From: Gavia stellata
Lineage: Eukaryota > Chordata > Aves > Gaviiformes > Gaviidae
Direction of reading: 5' to 3'
Assembly (NCBI RefSeq): GCF_030936135.1
Contig: NC_082603.1
Coordinates: 12,368,880 to 12,432,879, forward strand
DNA length: 64,000 nt
Part shown: one piece after another, positions 1 through 10,900 of the stretch
How positions within the stretch are numbered: the stretch's first letter is position 1
Layout of the letters: each line of letters opens with the position of its first letter
Program-made: the position numbers and the translations under genes
Notes under the pieces: generated by a model
Told to the model about the DNA's origin: nothing
What the model saw: the letters and a program-made list of their open reading frames with translations, nothing else
Databases searched by the model: none

Positions 1-3000
1 AGTAGGTCCACATACAACAAAAAGTACACCTATTTCTTCAATATATTCATTACGGCCAAGTCCCTTTGGCATGACACTATCACAAGATAGTCCATCTCTA
101 CCCCGAACTTCCAATGCCTCAGAATTCAGCAGTTTCTTCCAGCTGAGCAGCCTACCTGCTCATCCAGCCTTCACTTCATTTCAGTTTCACAACTCTAACA
201 CTGCATAGCACACACTGCTCCCAAGATGTCACACTTCATGCTTCTCATGGTTATATTTTACAAAGATGTGCTACACGGACTCTTTCACACTAACACAAGA
301 TGTTTCTTTTAAAGACGAGTACTTTGTGCTTTAGCTTTCCAATATGCTCAAGTTACTTTTTGCAACACGGACATTCTTCATAGCAACTTAAAAACCTTAA
401 ACTCCATCTAAAACTGACAAAAATACTGGTCTAGAAGTTATTTAAGCAAAAAGTACACGTTTCAAGAGGGATGCAATTAGTGTATTTTGTTTATGTTCCT
501 AAACAATAGAACTCAAGCTCAGTTCTCCTGAAGCCTTTTCTGCGTATACAACTCCTGAAATCCATTATCATTCTTCAAACTTGCCCTCTGGGTTGCTTCC
601 AGTTCAACATCCTTCCTGTTACACACAATCCACAGTTTTCAACAAGTTCTAGGTCTGCTTAGCCTGGTGTAGACTCCTATGACTTCTTTGGATATACTCT
701 CTATAAAATTGCAGAACGCACATCACTCCATAGCTGCTACTAAGAGGTGTTTGTTGGTAATACCTGAAATCCAGCATGTAATACAGGCACATTTTTTCCT
801 GTCACTTTTATAGTGTGGTTTTGTTACTTACATTTTTCTAAGTCTGTACACAAGGTGTAAGAACAAATCTCTAGCCTCATGAAAATTTCATTAACCTCTA
901 TATTTTCTGAGAACTCTTACCAAGGAATTAGTCCTCAGCATTACACAGCATTCTTTTTAATAGATTCAGTGCCTGAGAGCCTTGTCCAAAACCTCAAATA
1001 TATTTTTTTCTACAATACTTCAACTTACTTGCCTATTAAATAAACCAGAACATACAAATGTGTAATCCAATTGTGTCTTGAGCTTAATTTCTGTAATTAA
1101 AAATAGAAGTCAGCTTTCTCCCGTCATGAATTTTATTCCAAGCTATCAGTACACCAGATACAGTGTACTTGCCCCTGCAACATTCCAACTGCTATTTGTT
1201 TTGTCCTCAATCTGCAGCTGCTTTACCCAAATAACTGACCTACACTGGTTTACAGGCTCTCAAAATCATCTCATTTGTCTCCAGTAAGCATTCTGAATAC
1301 ACCAAAAACAATGATAAACCCAGGTATGAGTACTGCTGTTTTTGTCTAAGCTTTCATTGCCTTCTCACAAATTTCATGCCAACCATGCATCCTACCTACA
1401 TTCTCTAATTTTGTCTTCTCTGAATACATTAAATTAGTTTAAGGCATTTTTCTTCTGTTTTTACTTCCTGATTCAGATAAGAACTATACACAATCATGAC
1501 GGAACAGCAGACTGCTAAATCCCTATGTGAAAAAAACCAACCAAACAAAAAAAGCAAACCACACCTTGGCAAAGTTAATGACCCATTCATAACACACTTC
1601 CTGAAGAAAGGACTAACACAGTTTTCACTGTAAGCAAATGTTCTGGAAAATAAAGTTGCAGAAATGCTGAATCGTTTAAAAAATTAATACAGATATCTAT
1701 GGCTAGGCTAGAATCCTATTATACCAGTCTAGAACATATTTTGAAGTTGTAAAAAAAAAAATTAAAGACAGAATTCCTTGTGGAAATAACCTTATTTGCA
1801 GATACACACACAGAGATGCAGTATACCCTTAGTTTTATAATTTTATCCACAGGAACTACTGCCTCCTAAATGCAGGTAGCTTCCCCCACCCCCATAACTG
1901 TGAACTTAACTGTCAACAAATTTTGTTGAAGTAACATTTTCACATACTTCTGCTTAGATTCAGTCTAAAATTGCACCTTACAGAAAGGGCTATCACAACG
2001 GAAAGAAGGGTTTTTAACAGCGCCATACCAGAGCACAGGTACAACACTCTTTGTACACACAACACAGGTACAACTTCTTTGCCTATTCACAGAACAGGAA
2101 TAAGCTACACACTGACAACAAGCTGCTACATGAAGCATCAGCATCACTGACACAATATTTTCAGACAAAGCAGCCTCAAAAAAACCACCCACGTTTGCTG
2201 GAACAATAGAAAGCAGCAGTTTATGGCCTTGAATTAGCCATAAACAAAGTGCCAGACAGTGTCTAAAACCTAGTTCATCAGTCTTCATGCTTGTTGTAGT
2301 CTTGAAAAGACAAGAGTAACTAGTTATCTAACAAAGCATTGTCTTCAGAAGCAGCTTCCTTTTTACAAAAAGTTTGCAATATAATATTTTATTATTCGCA
2401 CTGCTTCACCATCACTCTAATCTTTTTTCCTTACAGTCTTGTCTGCACTGGCAATGCCATTTTCAAAAGTCCTTATACGCCCTGATGACGCACTAGCACT
2501 TTGATCAGGTTCTCTCCTTTTAAGACGCAAGCCTTCTACAAAACACCTCAGGACAAATCAATCACTTTACAGTCAAAGGCACAAATGATTTAACAGAGCA
2601 AGACAGGACAAGCAAAGCAGCAGAAGTAGGGATTTCTAAAGGCCAAGTTTTAAACAAAGGTATCCAATACATGCGAGCAGGGTACGTACAGATGTCAGCA
2701 ATCGAGGACTGAACATCACAGGATCAGTCTGCTTTCCTCTTTCTCCTCTTTTTCTATTTTCTCTTCCAGTGACACAAGCAAGCAGACTGGAGCTTGCAGG
2801 TGAGAGCAGAGGAGGAAAAGGCAGACGAGATGGCAGCAGGACCTTCCCATTTCAGTGACAGTCAGTCACTCGGCTGGAACCTGTTCCTAAATACATGGCG
2901 ATGAAAACCTGCAGTTCATTTATGAAAGCACCTAGGGACACCTTCAGCTGCTTCTTCTGGAAACCGTGAAGCCCAACATAAAGTGGGCAGTGCCACTTCG

Positions 3001-3624
3001 TGACAGACAACCAGAGAGCCCCTTCTGAAACCGCGAGCACTCTCCAAAACGGCCATTTCAGAAGCAACAGGGAAGTCCTTGAAGAGCTGACTTCAGTTTA
3101 ACCTCTTCAGGAACTGGCATGGCTGGCTATGTCCTCTATAGTTCACCCTTCCCTCGGAATAAAGCAAAAACGTTTCCACCCAGGTGCTACTACTGCAGGC
3201 ACCTGCTGCACCGCCGCAAGCCGGAGCGGCCGCCTCCCGCCAGCCCGAGCAGTCACTAGCTGAAACAGCCGGGGAACAGCCACCACCTCCAGCCCCTGCC
3301 GCACACCAGGCTGCCCACGGAGCCGCCCGAGCCCAGCCCAGCTCTCCCCGCGCCCGCGGCAGGCCGGGCCGCCCACCTCAGCTCCGACATGCAGCGCAGC
3401 TCCTAACGCGCCTTCAGCCGCGCCAGGAGGGGCCCCAGTCCCACCCTCGGCGGCCAGGGGAACCCCAACCCCAACCCGCCGGGCTACGGGGAGGCGGCGC
3501 CTCAGCGGCAACGGCGAAGACTCCCGGCCAGCCGGCCCGCGCCGCCAGTCACCGAACGGCCCCAGGCCGCTCCCAGCCCCGGGGGCCGGGGAGAAGGGGG
3601 CGCGGAGCGAAACCCCACACTCAC
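1..3624 (-). other. STXBP3: STXBP3 intron 1 (partial)
   Basis: This AT-rich stretch follows the STXBP3 exon 1 donor (GTGAGT read on the minus strand, 3624-3619) and holds no exon I can recognise. I looked for the expected second exon, whose protein should carry an Asp-Cys-Lys-Lys-Glu-Gly-Glu-Trp-Lys-like stretch, and did not find it, so exon 2 should lie left of the window. The only structure seen is a short A/C-rich tract at about 1528-1561. All reading frames here are short and have no family resemblance. Confidence 0.7.
1528..1561. repeat. A/C-rich low-complexity tract
   Basis: Short run of A stretches broken by CC and single C, of the form aaaaccaaccaaacaaaa. It is one of about eleven similar tracts in this window, listed together in the findings. 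Confidence 0.6.
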
Positions 3625-3667
3625 TCTGCCACACCAAGTTCTTCAGCCCCCTCACCGCCGGCGCCAT
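3625..3667 (-). CDS. STXBP3: STXBP3 coding exon 1 (syntaxin-binding protein 3, N-terminus only)
   Basis: Syntaxin-binding protein 3 (Munc18c) is a Sec1/Munc18 protein that binds syntaxin-4 at the plasma membrane and controls SNARE-mediated exocytosis, including GLUT4 vesicle fusion. Only the first 14 codons plus one base are here: MAPAVRGLKNLVWQ, close to the start I recall for the human protein. The ATG (3667-3665) has A at -3 and G at +4. The exon ends in A before GTGAGT, so codon 15 is split after its first base; human Lys at this place fits A plus AG from exon 2. The gene runs leftward out of the window. It is head to head with FNDC7, with about 1.2 kb between the two start codons. The match is short but is supported by frame, donor phase, CpG promoter and neighbours. 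Confidence 0.85.
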
Positions 3668-3820
3668 CTTGCTTGCAAGCCCCACCTCGCGCCGCCACCG
3701 CGCCACTCCCTTCCGCTCCCCCGCCCGGCCCCGCCGCGCCCTCTTCAGAAGCGGCGGGCGGAGCCCGGCGGCGGCGGTCGAGTGCGCTGCCTGCTCGTGG
3801 GGCGGGGCGGGCCCGGCCCC

Positions 3821-3900
3821 TCAGGAGCCGTGCCAGCCCCTCAGGAGCCGTGCCAGCCCCGCAGGAGCCGTGCCAGCCCCTCAGGAGCCGTGCCAGCTGC
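3821..3900. repeat. 20-bp tandem repeat (about 4 copies)
   Basis: Four consecutive 20-bp units start at 3821, 3841, 3861 and 3881, each of the form tcaggagccgtgccagcccc. Copy 3 differs by T to G at its first base and copy 4 diverges in its last three bases. A partial copy precedes the first. The repeat lies in the CpG island 5' of STXBP3. Because 20 is not a multiple of 3, it appears in all frames and argues against any of them being coding. Confidence 0.9.
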
Positions 3901-4843
3901 AGGGCTCCCTTTCTCTGCAGTGATGGGGTCCGAAGTTCCCGCTGGGGAAGCGCTGGCTGACCAGGGCTCGTTCCCTGAGAAAGGAGCGTCCTGTTGCTCG
4001 TCAGAAGGTGAGCCCGGGGCGCCGGGAGCCGCCTCCCGAGCCCCGAGGCGGGCTCCTTGTGCGGTGCCGGGAGCAGCCGGGGGGGCCGAGAGACCGCCTG
4101 GCCGGGGGGCCTCCGCGAAACCTGCCGTGGTCCCGGGTCCCTCGGGGTGTAAAACTCCCCTCGCCACCCTGACTCCCTCATAAAAACGGTCCCCAGGTTC
4201 CCTGTTAACGTTCGTGTAAGCCACCGAAGTAAACACCGTCGGTTCGTAGAAAGATACCGTTTCTTGACGCCTAAAATCGTCTGTCAGAAGTTACAGTTTG
4301 AAGACATAAAGGCGTGCTGTCAAAGGGGAACCGGCAGCTGGTATGAATACGAAGAAATGAGAGGAAAAACTCTCTTTCCACAACGCAAAGCATGAGGAAG
4401 AGTGGTACCCCATCGGTATGGTGGTGTTCCATTCAAAGGGGAGTACGATGAGGGCATCATTCCTGACAGAAAAAAAGGTCCTTGTAAGTGGACAAAAATG
4501 GCAATAGATAATAAGCTGAACAGCAAATTTCAAATTTACATTGGGCCTAATTATTCTACGAATCTTGTATAAGTAATACAGAAACTGCATCCTGAAAGAG
4601 AAGGGGAGAAAACCCACCACCCGCCTACCTAAAAGCTCAATGCTATGTCGGACTCGTTTCACCACAGTTTTGGTAACCACTGGCAGGCTGTGGTCCAGTG
4701 GGGAGGAGGGCCCAACCTAACACGACCTCTTCTCGTCCCAGGGAGTAAACCTTCCGTGACAGCACTGCTGCAGAATGTTATGGTCACAGCAGGGATCGGC
4801 CTGAGCTCGTCCCATGTGAAGGCTGGAACAAAGTTCTGACAAG

Positions 4844-4906
4844 ATGTGCAGAGCAAAAAGTAAATCATTAATATTTATTGGACTGCTTTTCAACTGCCTA
4901 GAAATG
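4844..4906 (+). CDS. FNDC7: FNDC7 coding exon 1 (signal peptide)
   Basis: 21 codons beginning MCRAKSKSLIFIGLLFN, followed by donor GTGAGT, phase 0. A basic N-region precedes a hydrophobic core, as in a signal peptide. The ATG has A at -3. A 5' untranslated exon further left is possible. The length matches the first exon I infer for the human gene. Confidence 0.82.
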
Positions 4907-7900
4907 GTGAGTGCAACTCATTTGCTTTAAAACTATTTTCAGGAATGATATTGTACTCTTTGTGAAAGTAAACTAAAAGTTAGGGTGGAGACTATCTGAC
5001 ACCCACTTCTACATTCATATTTTGTTACTATTACACTTTTGCAGTGTTTACAAGTGACTGAAAAATAAAATAATATATTAGGACCCAAGGTCTTTCAAAG
5101 TCTTTCAACAACTGAAAACTGGATCAATAGGCAGATTCAGAGAGGAAAATTAAGAAGTAATACAATCTCCATACCTGTACCAAATCTCATTGGTTGCATA
5201 AACTTTCCGTGCTTAAAGAATCTGAGCAAAAACATCGTATCAGTAAAATGTGTTAAAAAAATGTAGTCTTTTAAGTTGTTACTAACATTATTTTTAGTTT
5301 TCCAAATAAAATATTTCACTTTGTGTTTCTAATTTTTTTACATCTTCCCTTTCAGATCTTTTCAGCTAACACAGGTAAATCTTCAAAATGGTATTTTGGT
5401 TTTGCCTGCTTATTTTTGAATGGGTCTGAAGAGACCACACACGTGTGATTTCTAATAAAACATTCCGTAAGTTCTAGCAGCTTTATAAACAAAAATTGTT
5501 TTCAAGTTTGATTCAGCTTTAAAAAAATCTATGTTGATATCTTTATAAATTTTAAACCTAATTTTTAGGAGTCCCAATTCTGTTGGACACTCGCACAAAG
5601 ATTCTGACAGACCACTTACACCTTGACACTAGTGTGAACCAGGGAGAACACTCAGCTGGACTAATTGTGCTGTTCATTACCTACATAACTGTGCTACAAA
5701 TAGGATTCAAACTGTCCCATATTTGCACCCAATTAATTGTTGTATCTTTTAATAAAAAAACAAGCAAACAAAAAACACACCCCCCCAAAAAAAAACCCAA
5801 AAAACACACCAGAAGAAGCATAATCTCCGAAGCGCAAATATTTCCAATGTTTTACAACATTTTATACTTTCTTCAATCTCGTATTTTGTGCCGACAGCAC
5901 CTCTTGCCTTAAATGTGAATACTGACTAGTTTAAAATATGAGGAATGCAACATTACAAGAAATGCTCTCAGAATATGCACGTTCTTGCATATACTGCATG
6001 GTCAAGAGTCTTAAATGCTTAATCATTGCAGACATGTTGCAGTATCTGGACACTTTCTGTAGCATATTCTTTTCATGATTTGCAAAACAAGCATTTGATC
6101 CTATTCATTTGTGGAATACTGTTGACACTGGTTGTATATTCACATATGGATTATACGCAGTATTTTTTAGACTAATCAGACTACAGCATATGAGGGTTTT
6201 AAGAAAAACAGCCGTCATCACAACATGATATTATGAGAGCAAGCAGCAGTTATTATGGTAATTAATGTATTACAAAAGTGGACACAGGAAATAGGACTCC
6301 AAAGTCAGTGGAATGCCTATCATCTGAGAATTAGGTCACATAGATTCTTGATAAGGGACTGAACAATCTTCTTGTCAAGACTTGGCTAAATTCAGGAATG
6401 ACTGAAATGGTTTGTTGATAATGATTTATTTTTTTAAGGTTTCTCTATGTCTATATACGATGTGACATCACGAAGCATTTATCTCAGATGGCCCAAGTTT
6501 TCAGGAGCCTCTTCTTACAGAGTCACAGCTACAGCTCTGAATACTGTAGGCCATTCATTACTGGCTCATTTTAGTGATGTTACGCTTAAAGGAACTCTAA
6601 CTTCATTAATTCCCAATACTATTTATGCTATACAAGCAGAAGCCATTGACAAGAATGGAATTATTCTTGCAGAAACACAGATTATGCAGTCAACAGGTTA
6701 GTAAGAGAAACTTTGTGAAGTATAATTTCCTTTGACTCTGACTGGGATTTTATCCTTGATGTTTCATTGTACTGGTAAGCAATAGCTGCCATTCCTGCTG
6801 AAGCCTTTTGCTGATTTTCCTACTGAGTTCAGTATTAGCATGTTTAGCTGCTTTTCCCCTCTGCTTTTTTTTAACATATATGTTTCCCTAACCTGTCACG
6901 CACAGCTTGCTCAGACTGCAGCTTTCCAAATCACTTACCCTTTCATTACAAATGCAGATATGAAGCTATATACATTTTTCAGTACTGATGCTGATAAATG
7001 GTGGTTTTGTTTCATTCACAAAAGGACTTGTAGCATGTAAGTAATTGACGGATATTGAAGAAGAATCTACATAAACGAAAGTGCTTTTTTATTTAATCAC
7101 TGAAATGTAATTGAAAAAATATTCTGTTGAAATTCTGTTTTTAAAATAATTTAACTGATAATTTTTAGAAATAGCCATTGTTTTTCCAGTAGAATTTGTT
7201 TCTTATAAAAGTAACTATTACAATAAAAACTGAAAATAAAAAAGTAGCAGAGTTTATCCTGATAAGTATAAAAAAATTATATTGCTAGCTTAGTTATGGG
7301 AGAACAGATGTTAATGATTAATGCTCTGTAATTTATTTCTGATAAAAATAATGTGCCATATACTCTCTGCTGTTAGGGAAGCAACTCACTTAGACTTGCA
7401 TAAGGATTTCCTGCACAGAATATTTTATAAATTGTTACTAAAGACAATATTTTAAAAGGAAAAAAAAAAATCATAGTGCAATAACTTGCTCAAGTATCGC
7501 AGAAGACACACCTGCAATGTTCCATAGGCATGGTCATATAGAATATATGTTACCATTTTTATAAATGGGGCAAAAGAGGGTGTCTGACTATAGCTGAATA
7601 AGAAAATGCTTGGGACTAAGAAAGTAGACATAATGCTCAGGAGTTGTATAACCATGTATAATACTTGTTAGGGTCTCTGAAATCCCAAATTAGCTGCCTT
7701 GCTATAAGTAAGTTTGCCTCAAGGCGCATACTTCTGACCCAAATACTTTTTCATTCCTTTTCTTCCTTTTAGGTGGGATACACATTCATTTTATCTTTTT
7801 TTCTCTTCTAGTGAGTTTTTTGCAGCTTTGCAATATATGGACTTGCTTTACATACGCTGATTCTAGTCTGAAAATCCTGATTACTGAACATAAATTAGTT

Positions 7901-10900
7901 GTGGTTAAGAAATACAGCCTCTGTAGTTACTTTTGTGACTGCAGTACACAAGAGCTCTTTCTGAATGGCCTGCAGCATAGCATAATAGAAAAGCATTTAA
8001 TTGCAATATTTGATGTGTCATGTTATTGTATACCTAAGTATATCTGCTCTGAGCAGGCGTTTGGATAAGATGACTTCCCATGGTCCCTTCCAAACTAAAT
8101 TATCGTATGTTGCTCTGCTATAGAAATGCCTACTATTCAGCCTCCTATTTCAGACTGCTTTGTATAAGCATCCACTTCTTCTTTGTATATTGCTTTGTAT
8201 AGACATCCAGTATAGATAATTTGCTATAGAGCAAGACAAAAAAGAGACCTCTCAGTGCAACCTAGGTTAAATAATGGTCGTTTTCAATAGTGATTTCAAG
8301 GGTACTAGAATATTTTTATTGAAAGGTGAAGGTTAATCTAGAATATCTCTAGACTCTGTGTATTTTATTAATGTTCATTTAAATGTCATTTAACTTAAAT
8401 TTTAAATGTTCATAGAAAGTGTAGGCCATTTGTCCTACAATTTGTCTTTGTGAAACGTTCAGAGCACTTAGCATTTTACAGGGCTGAGTTCCCCAACTTC
8501 AGTATCTTGATCATTATTTCCATTTTAGCTCCAGACATACCTGTTATTGACCAAGCTTATTCAAAACTTAGCAACAGTATCACAGTGGAATGGAGAGCGG
8601 TACCTGGGGCTACTAGTTATCTGCTGACTGCACAAGATGGAGATTCCTTCATTGAAACTGTAGTTACAAATTCTCCAGGCACAGTGACGGGACTGAAACC
8701 TGCCACCTTGTACAGAATCACTATCAGATCTATAAATTCAGGAGGAAAAAGCCAGCCTTCACCTTTCAGAAAAGCAAAAACAGGTGGACTTTCAAATTCT
8801 TATTCTTATTTCAAATTCTGTAATGTTATTGTAATATGAAGCATTCATGCAAGCTTTTCTTTTTTTTTTATTTGAACAGAAAACACACAGTATAGCCCAG
8901 GCATGTACCAGTACTGGATTATTATAATCTTGCATTTTAAATTGTATTGATCACATTCTTCTTTCAGTTTTTGAGGACTAGAATTCATCCATCTGACTTA
9001 ATGACCAGGACAAGAGCCTGAATTAATGGTTTACTTTATGACAGTACTGTAAGTTAAATGTTTAATAGGAAGTTTTACTAGAATTTGTATTAATATATTT
9101 ATTTTATTTTAATAAAATTGGATTTTATTTTAACAAAAGACATAACTTGACGGAATGGAAGAAATGAAGAAACAACTAAAAGTATAAAATAATACGACAG
9201 TGTAAAACTTAGAGGACAGGAAATGCAGTATCTTCCTGGTGATTCCTGGTGACACTCAACCTTTCATACTTTGTGTATGATTTACATTCATTTTACAAAA
9301 CCTGTAATATCATAATGGATGCACCAAATCAGTTTCCATATTTACGCTGTCAGCCTTGCATTAATTTATTTTTCTGGTTTTGTTGTCGCTGAATTTGTCT
9401 CTCAGAGTTTGGTGATTGTCGTTTCTGTGTATTCATTTCAAATTTGGCCCTTTCAAACAGTGTTACTGAAAAACCAAAAGCTTAATTGGCATTCTTTCTC
9501 AACAGTCCTGGCTGCCCCAGTTCTGTCTGTTAGTTCTCTGAGTTGTGACTCCATAGCGGTGAGCTGGAAAGCTGTGTATATGGCAGCTGGATTCTCTGTG
9601 TCCCTCATGAGATCAGATGGTTTGGGCAGAATGCTGAAGGAGAACACCACCAATACCTCCTTGATATTTACAAATCTACATCCAGGAACTCTCTATACTA
9701 TCAAGGCATATGCCTGGAATGTCAATGGGATACCTGGAGATGATTTCACATATAACCAAAGAACAAGTAAGAAATTTTCTTTTCTGAAACCAAGTACGCA
9801 TTAAAAAAAAAAAAAATATATATATATATATATACACACACACCAGGAAGTATTTATGTGTAAGTGTGATTGTGTTATGTTTTTCAAAGCTACATTGGGT
9901 AGATTTTCAGATCATGTAATTTTTACCCCGTCTCAAAGTTCATGAAAGCTCAGATGGCATGGCTATGTTTCATGAATATTACTGAGGCAAAGATACCATT
10001 AACTACCACTAAAGCTGTACCTAGGACAGGCCTGGGTAAGGATTACACTAGCTTAGACTGATTTGAGGATTTTTCTAACTGAGAAGCAAATACTCAAACA
10101 AGGTAAGGAGTTTCAACAGAAAGCTTTGTGATGGTGTACAACTAGAACTATTTCTTTAAAAAATTGTCACTTTAATATGAACGAGGGTAAGGTCTGCACC
10201 ACAAAAATTGTATTTAGTTTGCAGGTTATGAAAAAGATCATGTTTGTAGGCCATAGGCTATGTTGTATTTATGTGTTCCAAACTGATATTCCGTAGGTCC
10301 TAATGCACCAACGGATGTTGAAGTAGCTTTTAATAGTGGTGCTTTAAGAGCTATTGTTTCTTGGATGCCAACAGAAGGAGCTCTAACTTACAGTGTGACA
10401 GCCTCCAGTGGACTCTTGAAACTGAAGTGTAACACATCTTCTGCCTCCTGCATGGTGCCATCACTCCAGTGCAGCTCTGAATATTATGTTTCTGTCACAG
10501 CATACAATGATGCTGGATCCAGTAAACCTACTGATGCAGTAAGCTTAAAAACTAGTATGTGTCATTGATTCTTATATAGCTTATGGCATTTTAACATACA
10601 TTTCTTTAATTTCAAATGTAAATTAGTCCATTACAATTCACGAGTGGTTCTCAAATAGTTATTTCTGCTTCTGAACTTCGTGCATGAACTGTGCCATATA
10701 CTTTTCTATTTTGGGGATAATAGCCTAAACTTTCTTTATATTTCTGTGAGAAAAACTTGCAATGGTCTATATATTGCTGGCTGAACCTGTAAGCCTGCAT
10801 TCTTCTCTTACCTGAAATACATGTTCTAATATCAATTTTCTGAGTGTAAAACTAATGTAAGGAATAACAGATCTGTCCTACTGTGTCAGGTCTGTCACAA

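Larger units (their letters stand above)
3190..4180. promoter_or_regulatory. CpG-island bidirectional promoter, STXBP3 / FNDC7
   Basis: About 1 kb of very GC- and CpG-rich DNA between AT-rich flanks. It covers STXBP3 coding exon 1 (minus strand) and lies 0.7-1.6 kb upstream of the FNDC7 start codon (plus strand), so it probably drives STXBP3 outward to the left and may also serve FNDC7. There is no obvious TATA box, as expected for a housekeeping CpG promoter. A 20-bp tandem repeat lies inside at 3821-3900. The long open frames here on both strands are a by-product of high GC and not proteins. Confidence 0.85.

Noticed and set aside
3184-4236. Several long open frames on both strands (up to 258 codons) in the first CpG island
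   Set aside because: High GC removes stop codons; products are Pro/Ala/Arg/Gly-rich, overlap each other in several frames and cross a 20-bp tandem repeat. Only STXBP3 exon 1 is supported.
5583-5912. 109-codon plus-strand frame in FNDC7 intron 2
   Set aside because: Crosses an A/C low-complexity tract; no domain; exon 2 to exon 3 splices over it in frame.
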